Assembly: GCA_002633025.1 (NCBI GenBank)
Contig: NMRB01000297.1
Coordinates: 314,444 to 378,443 of the forward strand
Source of the DNA: Notospermus geniculatus
Taxonomy: Eukaryota > Nemertea > Pilidiophora > Heteronemertea > Lineidae
DNA: 64,000 nt
Reading direction: 5' to 3'
Part shown: positions 24,601-36,600 of the stretch, in pieces
Layout: the number at the start of each line of letters is the position of its first letter
Position numbering within the stretch: position 1 is the first letter of the stretch
Notes under the pieces: model-generated
Databases searched by the model: none
Told to the model about the DNA's origin: nothing
The model's input: the letters and a program-made list of their open reading frames with translations, nothing else
Translations under genes and position numbers: made by a program

Positions 24601-27600
24601 TATAATCTCAGACAGCTACAGAAATACTTTGGTAACCTTAAACTGTGAAGAAATCATATTATAAATGGCTGGAGATTCAGAAAATTTGCCAGCGTTATTA
24701 ATCTCTTGAAATGTCAGCTGCCCCAGAGTTATTACATTTGTGAATCGTGCGATATCATTGATCCAACGTACAGGTGTCGTTTTCAACATTATTCATAAAA
24801 CTGTAGAAATCGAGACGCGATGATTCTCTTGATCGCGTTTCATTTGGAAGGTCGAAGTCTGTGTTTTCATTAAAGGTGAAGTCTGCTCGTGATTTGAAAA
24901 TCTGAAATTGAATTTGAATTGTACTTGCAATAGTCAGTGTGTCAGGAATGTATCTCGAATTTGGAGGATAAGGGGTGTCCGGTGCTTCTGCATAAGGGAC
25001 ACACTCCGCGTGAGCTACTGCAAAATCCTGTCCGCAGTCAGCTGTACTTCACTGCGGACAGGAATATACCTAGACCATGCAGGTGTACTGTGTGTATTTA
25101 TAGATCGTGGTATGCAGGGCTGGCCTAATACATTAGTTTCACAGTAGCTCACGCGGAGTGTGTCCCTTATGTCGATTTGAATAACTCTTCCAAATTCAAA
25201 AATTTTATGTCTTCAAATCTCAACTTTCGGTCACTTAAAGGGGCAGAGTATTCCTTCCCTATGCTGCCGTAAACATACCCGCGTTACGCAGGTGCGGATC
25301 CAAGGGGGGCACCCAGTGCACGCCCCCCCTTCGGCCAACAAATCCATAAGATGGACCGTGAAATTCTGAAATTTTGAGCATGTCATTGAAATTCACCGAA
25401 GATTTCAATGTTTCTAGCACAGTGCGCCCCCTCTTTTCCGAAATCGTGGATCCGCCCCTGTTAAGGGAGGCCTCTATTGACAGGGTTGTTGAACTACCAC
25501 TTGCTTATCAACCTCGCCCCCTGTAGAGTAACTCTCGTTCCTAGGGTATCCACATAGCATTGTATTGTAATCATACATTCCCCAACACCGGGCCGAAAGG
25601 CAAAACTCCAGTATTGGAGAATGATGCAATCACCGCCGGTGGCGCCGGCTATTGACAAATAGTGGAAATATCATGGCCCTTTGAATGGCGATCCCAGCTT
25701 GGTCACTGCCCTAATAGGTGTCACTAGTGGTTAAAACTATTGAAATGAAACTGACATCCCGGTCCTGATCAATTTCCCACACAAAAGGCGTCCATTGTAT
25801 AGACAAATCCCAAATTGACGAAAACGAGAAAAATCTGTGTACTTCCGCTGAAATCGTAAACAGAACCTCGGCTTGAAACTGAATGACGTGACGCAGAGAA
25901 CCCAGCGACAGTGACTTTGACGACGTTGCGTCAGACTTGACCATTGCTGAATCATGGATTACGTCACGTCAGCTGGTTTCAGGTCGAGGTTCTGTTTGCG
26001 ATTTGGGCGGAAGTGCGCAGGTCTTGGAATTTTGGATTTGTCTATAGGATCGAGTTTCGGTGTGCTGCCCTCTATCGTAGCTAGGATCCCCATTGGGTGA
26101 TCATAGATGAGAGTTTTCCGGGAATTCCCGGATTTCCGGGAGCGGGCGCTGCCAAATAAATATGGCTCTTTCGATTTGGCTTCGTTCCGGCACCTGTGCT
26201 GTTCCCGGTCCCGGTTTTACATCCAACCATAAACAATCCTAGATTGGTTCCGTGATCTACCGCTAGGATTTGATGACAGCGTTGGCGCCTAGATGGCGGC
26301 GGGCCGTCGAATGGCAGGATTTGGGACATGACTTCTGGGGTCATGACTAATTTCCGGGAATTTTTTGAAATGGCACTCTCATCTATGGGTAATGTGGGTT
26401 GTGGCTGTGAAAATTCAAAGAAAATTGAGCATTTTCTATCAAATTCATCATGACCTCGTTACCGACTGATAGAATTCCAAGATCAATTATTAACCTGGCA
26501 ATGCACAAGTTATGGCCTCGAGCTTCGCATGATAAATATGGCTTATTTCTGCTTTGATTTGGTACACACCTAGTATTCAATATTCTATAATGAATTGCAT
26601 TTTGTTGCTGAAGGTCAGAGAAATTTAACTCTTCGGTTGTCATCTGTTGAGTCAGAGAAAACCAGGTCCCCTTAAAGTTAAAGCCCCACAGTATTGAATT
26701 TTACGATATTTTCAAAACGTAAGGAGACTGCACATACAGGTCCCATAGCCTCGTGAAGGTCCCCAAAATGCTTGCCTGATACGCACTTCACAGAATCAAG
26801 GCCTAGTTTTCAGCACGCATTGGAAAAAACTGAAGGGAGAGCTCTAATGTATTCTGACAGAGCGTAGTACATTTTACACTACGCTGACGTCGTGACGTCG
26901 TCCGAGAATCGCGGCGATGATTTGCGTCTTTCACATTCAATACAGTGGGGCTTTAACGCGTTAACTAGGTAGGACGTCATATTACGGAATCCGGGAAATC
27001 CCCGGAAACACCCGAGGATCGTTGCTTGCATAAGGCGTAATAGTACGCCTCGCAAGGAAATGGTGCGTCACAGTGCGTAGGACGTTATATCACGTCTGGA
27101 ACCTTGTGCGTCAAATGCTTTTTTGGCAAATTTTTTTAAGAAAGAAAAATTAGAACTAAAAAAATTACACAGTTAACGGGTTAAAGGAGCACGGTATGCG
27201 ATCTCTTGCTGGTATTGTAACTGGTGACGTAGAGGGAGCCACCTAGTGGCAGCAACACGAACTACAAAAAACCATTACAAAATGCATGTAGGACTAGGAC
27301 ATCGGGTCCATTTGCCGACAACGTAGTTAATCCCTGGGGTTGGAGAGTGGCGTGCACAGTGATGGTGGGGCAGACTGTCGAGAAAAAGTAGCAATACTAG
27401 GCTTCTTTAAAGTTTGGGTTTATTGTCTGATATCAAAAACGGTAGAGGTTATCATACACTTTAACCCCAGTCTATCCTGAAACCTTTCAGTAAAACTCAG
27501 ATGAGCTGCTCATTCAGCGCTACAATCTGAGCGTTTCCGACCGGTACCCATTTATACACCTGGGTGGAGAGAGGCCAGTAAGGCAAAGAGACCTGCCCAA

Positions 27601-30600
27601 AATCTCACGCCACAGTGGGATTCGAACCCGGGACCCTATGACCGCTAGTCGGACACCAAACCACTACACTACCATGGTCTCCTTGTGAAAAACGATCTCA
27701 CTGGATCTCATGCAGTAATGTAGAGGGAAACCAGATCTCCCAGAAAAAACCCTGAACAGTGGAAATTGCACTCGGTGCCTATTCACTCGGTGCCTATTCT
27801 TATCATGACTGCTTCAGGATATGGTAATGTTGATCTCAAACCAGATTCGTTAGGACCCTAATTAAGATGAGACGCTAATTACGAGTGATAGAGCCTGATT
27901 GATTGGGATGCGGAATCTGACGCTAATTAATCCCCGATCGGTTGATTGGCAGTCTGTAGATGAGGTTTGCATGGACGTGATGCCGGTAATTAAACTACAC
28001 GTATACAGAATGCAGGAAGCTTGCAGGAGTCCGCTCAGCATTGTTCAACAAATTCACCCTCTCTGGACGAACCGGGATTTTCCTTTATTGAGAGGTGTCC
28101 TGATTACAGAGGTCTAAGTTAATAGAAATGACCTTTGGGGACTAGAATTCAATGCCCTTTATATGGCATCCTCAGAATCTCAGGTCATTTACAGTCGTGC
28201 CCTCCCCTAAAGCGTGAGAAGGGGAGCCGGTTGTGAAGACCCTGGGTGCGAGGATGTTTATATGGAATTGTTCTCCTGGCAGAGTGTCGACTAAGGGAGG
28301 TTCCACTGTACAAGGATACTGTAAACCGTGATATTTTCGCGACGCTAAATGTTCGCGATTTTGGGGGTCTATGAATTCGCGAAGAATAAATTTTCGCGAT
28401 TGGAACCATTCAGCTTCAAAAGAATAATAAGAATAATAATTTTTGCGCGATTTATGTTCGCGTTTTGACCCTCGAGCGCGAAAATCGCGAAAATAAAACG
28501 CACATGAAAATTTCACGGTTTACAGTAGAGTAAAACCTCTCTATTACTGACATCCTCAGAATTTGACCTGTCAGATGGCGCAATGCAACATTGTTGCCTA
28601 TCAACTCTGAGGTTCTCGGTTTGACCTCCAGTTGCACTGATACTTCACGAGACAGAGAATGTGACTCTCTGTATCAAACAACCTTGGCTTTTTTATAGGC
28701 ACTCCGATATTTTCCTCCTGCCGCACATTTTCTCCGTTGCAAATACTGTCAAAAGAGCTAACAACACTACATTTGGCGCTTGGCACTCGACTCAATTTTT
28801 TGCGTGCGTGGATCCTGATTCACCGTTTCAAAACACAAACCGCTCAAGTATCGCACATTTCTCAGCACTGTCATATCGATTCATTGTTTGTTTCACTGAA
28901 ACTGACAAAGGAGAGCGACGAGCTCCCCGGCGACAAGCCAGTCTTCGAACACTTGTTGCTATGCGTGCACATCGTCTTGGTGACCACGCTGAGATACGTT
29001 TACATGCAGGAGAAGGGGAAAGGTTGCAGGAGTATGCTGATGACCTCAAGGGTTGTTTTAAGCTCGATCAATACGGAATGCCGAGGGACAAATGCGTCAT
29101 CGGCAAAGCAATAGGTGTAAATTTTAACCCTTGGAAACATGGCTACCTGATGGATTTGTCGAAACATATTCTTACTGTCAGACATTTTGGTTCCTGAAGC
29201 CACCGCTAGGGCTAGAAGGGTTTGGTATTGGCGGGCATTTTGTTGCTGACGTCATTTTAGGATTCAATTTTCCTGTAAAATTTCATTCTTCCCTGGTCTA
29301 ATTAAACGACGATGATCTCGGGCTCTTGTTACAGATCTGCAACACATACAAACATTCTCATCAAGAAACTTCCTCGGTGTTGCCATTCCGGTAATACGGC
29401 ATGTTCGATGACATTAGCATCCACAAGCTACGGGCATCCCCATTCTAAAAATAACCTGTGGTGTCAACATGATGATCTATAGATCCGCGACAACTTTTAT
29501 GCTGCAAAGAAGGCAGCCAATACCGAAGCCTTCTAGCACTAGCAGTGGTTTCGGGAACCAAAATGGCCGTCAGAGTGGTGCAGTATACAGTATGCAGTAA
29601 ACGGTATACGGAAACGCGAGCGAACAATGGCCCAACAAAGGGTTTATGACCATAAAACGTGTCCATATACCGTATACCTCTATGTAAACTCAGCCTGACG
29701 CAATCCATGATTCAGCTATGGCCGACTCTGACGCAACATCTTCAAAGTCACTGTCGTGGGGTTGTCTGCGTCACGTCATTCAGCTTCAGATCGAGGTTAT
29801 GGTTGAGGTTTCAGCGGAAGTGCGCAGATCTTTGTCATTTACGTCAATTTGATGACAGTCTAGAGTTTTGAATTTTTCGTATTTTTCAGGACTGTGAAGG
29901 ACAGAACGGGCCATTCCTTCCTCCGTACGGCTCCCCCGTCCTAAGACCAATCAGTATCGGCTACGGTGAGGAGGTCAACCTAACGCAGCATTGCCAACAA
30001 ATCTGGGACCCGAACGTTTCCAGGTTCGCTTTCCTGGATCACAACAAGAGGAGTGTGTTTTATACCGACCCGCGATCGCCGAGGAAGAAACCGCATAAAG
30101 TGACGACAAAGGTTTGTATTGATGGAAGTTTGAATTTGAATTTGAAATCAGACTCGGCTCTTTAATTAAAGGCACATTGCGTCTGAATTCAAGAAACGGT
30201 TTGGAAATGCATGCAGAAGAAGCATCAACGTCAAATTTGTCCAGTTGTGTGGTATCGGAAAAATGTACAGGGCTTGTGAATTCTGGGTGATACAGCGTTA
30301 TGTAATAATATCTGATGTCGTTTTTGGTTCTCATGTCCGGAACAGTGTTTTGCGTTGCATGGAGTGAAATTTGCATGCATGCCGTCGGTCGGACAACCTG
30401 GTCCCCAGTGCGCAACAGAGCCTGGGTATTCAGCTATTATTTCTTCAACAGCCTTTAAATTTTGGGGGCTATGATGGCACGGAGCTGCCTGGGAACGAGA
30501 TTGGATAATCTAGGAGTGAAAATTTGACTAAACAGGTGGTGTCATACAGTTTGTTACGCCGGGATCTCACTTCAGGACCCTGGGGTGAATTCAGTTGTAC

Positions 30601-33600
30601 CCTTATTTTCAAGACACCTTGGCCGTAGGCGGGTTGGACTTCAGTCAGACTTTCATTAAAGTCAGACTTTTCTCAATGCTTTAAGCGTAGAGAAAGTCCA
30701 ATTTCAGCTATACTTGAGGCTAAAGTCCGACCCGTGCATATAGCCTAATTCATACTTTGACGCTCGACCATCGCTGGCGACCGGCGCGCGATCTTGGGTT
30801 CGACGCAGACCCCGTCGTGCGATTTGGTCGGTGTCCGATCGCGAGGCTGTAATTACTTGAGTCATTTCATAACGGGTCGCCGTCGCTAAAGTACGCTGGA
30901 CTATGAATCCATTCCGCGAAGTCGACGTCCAGATTTGGTCGTGCGTCGGACGCCGATGGTCTTGCCTAGAAGTATAAACTATGCTTATGGCTCTTAGGGT
31001 GGCAGATGCTGTCTTTAGTTGGGAAGTGTCATGATTACGGTGGTCAACATAGAAGACAAATTTCCAAATAGGTGTCCTCAATAAAGAGGTGTTCCTGTGG
31101 CAGATGTGTCATATAGATGAGATCAAACTTCGTAATTAGGTCATTGCCATGGATAATTCACGCATGCGCATTTTGCCGTTTTCCTTGGTCCAAGCCGGAA
31201 GTCGATGTTTTAATGGCTTTCAACGAAGGATTTGCCGGTGGGTCGCACATTTTGCCGTTTTCTGTGGGCTTTTCGCCCAGCTTTGTGTTTATAAGTGTGT
31301 GGGTCCTCGAGATAATCACCTGGTGCTCCTGAAAATCGTTACCATCATGAAAATCGGGTGAGATTTACAGAAAAATTCGCCCAGGTTGGGTCTCCGAATG
31401 GACAAAAATGGCGATGCACATGGGGGAAACCAGTGATTTTTCCGTTCCTCAACTGTTACCAGACCTAAGGGCTCCCCTGCAGAAATATCGAAGAGAACCA
31501 CCAACAGTGCTGCCGATTGCCGGAATCCTTCGTTGAAACCAATGTAAACACACCAGCCTCCGCGTTGTCAAGGAAAATGGCTACTGCGCATGTGCGGGTT
31601 GCCAAGAAATCGCCATGACGTCATAAACGACGACCTAATTTGAACTGATCTATAAGAGGTTCTACTGATACGATCCACACGACTAACTGAATCATGTCAA
31701 ACAACCACATGGTCTCCATCTTATGGACAGATGTTGAACTAGGGAGGAAAATCTTTTTAACAAAACACAGACTTATTAATTTGTGTCGAATTTTTAGCCG
31801 TGCATTGCTCATAAGGTATGTCATGTGTGTGTCAATAGATGGCGTTCATAGCACCAGCAGACGTGAGTGTAAACATATTGTCACACTGTGTTGAGTGATG
31901 TAGTGCTGTAGGCCTATCAGAAATAAGTTCTCGTCACTGCAAAAAGATGGCGCACACACAGATGGTGGAATTGGAAAGGAATGGCTTGTAAATCATTTGA
32001 AATTAAACTATCACTAAAACCTAAAATCTTCATTTTCACGTAGACAGAAATATGAATCTAGGCAGGAAGCCAAATTATCAAGTGATGGAAATTTGACCAA
32101 TCATATTCTCGATATATTTACGAAACGAACTGTTGAAAATTGTTCCCACCTGTGGTATGGTATTATGTTCAAGGCAGGAGAGGCTCAGACTGGCTCATCC
32201 AGTCCTATAAAACCTGTCGTTTGTGATCTATTCCCTTTAAATGAATGACATATGATCCATTCCCTTTAAGTGTCCGATTGATGAGCCATTCCCTTTAAGC
32301 TGCTCTGCACCGTGTTTCGCTGATAAATGGACAGACGCACTCTCTTCACGGCTGATGTAAAGGTCTGTCTACGCCACCAACATTTCCAAACATTTCAAAA
32401 ACATCCAGCTGCGACATTTCCATAACATCGTTGTTTTCGGTTTGTTGAGTGGTGTGGACTGGAGCTGCAACTTTTGCAAAACAATTTGAAAACATGTTTT
32501 GATATAATGTTGCAGAGTGTAGACCAACCCCGAAACAAGCCGTAACATTTCCAACAGTTTTCAAAATGTTTTGTTGCAGAAATGTTTTGAAAATGTTGAT
32601 GGTGTAAATAGGCCTTAAGGAATGAAACCTATGTTTGATTCTTTCATGGTATCACTTATGCAATTGTTGTTATTGTCAGCATCATCATCACCTTTGCAAT
32701 CAACATCATCACCAACCATTCAAGTGAACAAAAATGATTCCTGTTAGCATCATTGTTTATATAGATGTACCAAACTGTGCATGATTTTTAGGAAAGATTC
32801 ATGATAACTTGAATGTCTGTAGCCTGTTTGTCGTGCCAGTTTTTTTGACAGCAGGGGTTTAGATAACGTGCGTATTTGCGTAAATACGCAACTCTTGTTG
32901 GAAAAAACGCAAGTGCAATCTTGCATAAAACGTAACATACGCATGTCAAAAAATTCCTGTCACAGGAATTTTTTAAAATGGAGCTGCATCACTGGAAGGA
33001 AGAGAGGACTTTGTGAAATGAGGAAAGGCACAATGAAAAAACTTTGGCAAGTCTGGCTTGCAGTTCTGATAGTCATGTGAGAGCCGGTTTGAAGTCAGGG
33101 ATTTCCAGAAGGGAGCATTTTTGCAACGATTTTGAGAGTTTTCAGAGTGGGCGCCACCTCTTTATACTGCATTAGTAGTAGTCGGGGCCCCCTTATCAAA
33201 ATTCCTAGATCAAGCCCCCCCCCTGAAACTTTCTGTTTTTACCACAGTTTATTCAATTCGATGGCCGGAGCCACCCCCAGTCACTACCTCCACCTGACGA
33301 GAAGGAGATGGACTACATGGCGAGGATGGCGTATAACGTCAAAGACAAGGTGGGTGGTCGTGTGGTAGATTTTGGAGGTGTTAGGCCCTTGAGTCCTGAC
33401 TTTTGACTTGATGGAAGAATGTCTTACCTTGCATGCAGGAGATCAGGGTTCACAACATTAGTGAGGTGTCGCAAATCTGACAAAACACAAAGTACGAAAT
33501 ACGAAATTGGACTTCACTTCCATGACGTAAAAATAAATGTATTTGAAGAGATGGTTGGTACCACAAATATTGCCTATATGGCTATAGACGATTCTTGAAT

Positions 33601-36600
33601 TTGCAGATCTGCGCACTTCCGCCGAAATCGCAAACGCAACCTCGATCTGAAACCAGCTGACGTGACGCAGTCCATGATTCAGCAACGGTCGACTCTGACG
33701 CAACGTCGTCGAAGTCACTGTCATGGGGTTCTCTGCATCACGTCATTCACTTTCAGACCGACGTTCTGTTTATGATTTCGGCGGAAGCGCAGATCTTTCT
33801 CGTTTACGTCAATTTGGGATTTGTCTATATAAGTGCCTAAAACCACTTGTATCTTATTTGTTTGTAGCCCAAGGCACTTGTTATAGAAGCGCAAGGCCAG
33901 ATGGGATCAGTGGGACGTGACCAACCCCCTGGAGCTCACGGAGCACCTGGAGGGCGAGGCAAGGACGGTACGTAGAGCTGAAGTCAGATTGAATTTTTCC
34001 GTCAGGGCTGAAGCCAAAGCATTATCGGCCCTGCTAAGTATGGAAGAAGCAATTTCAAGCTGTTCATGTTCCTCACTTGGATGGGGTCTTTTACTTGCCC
34101 TTGCAAAGGCACAAGGTACAAGGCACCACAGCTTACTGTCCCATGCGATGCACTGAAGAGCCGGGAATGATTAATCCCATTTGGCCTGGGCTGGATTCGA
34201 ACCCATGACCTATCTGCCCGTTGCTGTCGGTGTCTGGCATTAGGGGGCCAAAGCCTAAGCATCGTTGGCCCCGGTAAAGAATTGAAGAAGCAGTCTCACG
34301 GTACTCATATTCCTCACTCAGGTGGGGTGTTTTACTTGCCCTTGCAAAGAAACAAAGTTCAAGGCACCATGCTTACTGCGTCCCATGCGACAGACGTGAA
34401 GAGCCAGGGATGATTGATCCCATATATGGCCCAGGCTGGATTCGAACTGTGACCTGCTTCTTGCTAAGCGAACGTGATAACCAAAGTTTATTTTTTGCAG
34501 CTACTGTAAAGGGTTCGTACGGTCTGCCTGGAATAAAGGGTGAAAATGGTGAACTAGGACAGAAGGGTGGCAGCGGGACGCACGGAACAAACGCCAGCTG
34601 TATGAGATTCGCCCTTGACGGTAATACAAGTGACCTTCACGTCAGAAGCCACGACGTTGACCTTCATACCGACCTTGGTGGCATTGACGGGGAATCCATA
34701 CTGTTTATTAATGCACGAGGGGGAGATGGTGGAAACGGCGGCAGAGGAGGTCAAGGTGAGAAAACGGGATGGACGGATTATCCCCCCCGCCCCAGAAAAT
34801 TTTGAAATCTAGAAGGTCGTTGGTGCGATTTTCCAGCATCTGAGGGACTAATTACAAGGCAATTCTGTGGTACTTTGAAAAGGGCAAGTTTTCTAACGTT
34901 GGTCACCGAAAAATAGGGAGGGGCACGGGCTGAGTGTGCCCCCCCCCCCCCCCCNNNNNNNNNNNNNNNNNNAAATAGTACATTGTACCTGATTTCTTTT
35001 AGGTGGTAATGGCGGTCAGGGCGGCCCTGGCGGCGACGGAGCAAAAGGAAAACGAGCCTACATGAGATTTGCAAGCGGCAGCATCGGAGGTGAAGGAGGT
35101 CCCGGCGGGAAGGGTGGGGATGGCGGCACAGGGGGCGATGGTGGCGATGGCGGTGATGCTGGCGTTGGAGGGCAGGTGGAGATTGCCGCTAGTGACCCGA
35201 GACTGTTGATGTTAGTGGAGGTGAGTTCGATGTGCTCATGGAAATTTATTAAAGGTGCGCTAGTTCGAATTATAAACAGTATGGTGTGCCACCTATTTTC
35301 AACTTCTGGTACTAACAAATGAGATAAAATCGAAATAAATCTAGCCTTTCACAACTTTTTGTTTGTTTTTGAGCGTAAAATCATAAATATATTTCAGTTA
35401 CAAGAATATTTATCAAGATAGATATAAAAATAGATAACTACATTAATGTTTTGGTATACACGGTGCTGCCACCTGTCCGAGGAAAAATAACTATTATAAT
35501 CAACCATGTAAATAAACAAACCGTAATGTTTACAATTCGAACTAGAGCACCTTTAATTTCTCCATTTCCCTGAGATTTGGTCCCATTATACAAAGGATAT
35601 TCAATGGGGAACCTGCATGCCCAAAGGAGGCGCTGGAGAACAACTCAGTTTTAACGCAAAAGCGCATGCGCTGCGAAGTTGAAAACGTCATTGACATCGC
35701 ATGTCGTTCGTGACGTTATGTGCGATGCGTCATTCACAATCAATGACGTTGCTCTTCGGTCTGTTGTTTATGCTAAATTAGTCAATTTTATCGATAAAAT
35801 TCAACATGTTCCCCTTGAATTTCGTTTGAAAACATTCAGATACATTGAGTCAGTCCTATACTTGATGATAAACATGTAAAATTCGAAATTCAATGGACTA
35901 CTTCAGGTATATTAGGGCTAGAAGTAGGGTGTAGTTTCAGAATTAAATGGCAAATAACGTTGGCTTGACTTTTGACGTCATAGTTTTAACTGAGTTGTTC
36001 GTCAGCGCCACCTCACGGATTAGTTCCACCGGTTCCTCATTGACCGTGTTATTCTTCTGTTGTTTCAGGTTGACTGCACCCCGGGCAGATGTGGCCTGGG
36101 TGGCCCGATGGGTCTCGCTGGTGTTGGCGGCCCCGGCGGTCAGGGTGGAAAAGGAGGCAAGGGTGGTAAAGGTGGTTCGGGCGGCGCGAGAGGTCGAAAT
36201 GGCCATGACGGTGAGTACTGTCGCTACACGTCAACTTGGAAGGTGAAAACTTGCCCTATGCCATCACTTGATTGTCAACACCATAATGAGGAACCGGTGT
36301 AACTAATCCGTGACGTGGCGCCGACGAACAACTCATTTAAAACTATGACGTCGAAAGCCAAGCCAACGTTATTTGCCATTTAATTCTGAAACTACACCCT
36401 ACTCCTAGCCCTAATATAACCGAAGTAGTCCATTGAATTTTGAATTTTACACATTTATCATCAAGTAAAGGACTGACTCAATGTATCTGAATGTTTGCAA
36501 ATGAAAATTCAAGCGGGAACATGTTGAATTTTATCGATGAAATTGACCATTTTAACGTAAACAACAAACCGAAGAGCAACGTCATTGATTCTGAATGACA

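Noticed and set aside
28661-29197. 178-codon open frame on the plus strand, with overlapping frames
   Set aside because: It starts inside a SINE-C copy and runs into a foldback arm. The amino-acid pattern has no domain character, and no splice sites fit the neighbouring PH exons.
35062-35318. Proline/serine-rich minus-strand frame opposite exon 8
   Set aside because: It is the antisense shadow of the glycine-rich coding exon.
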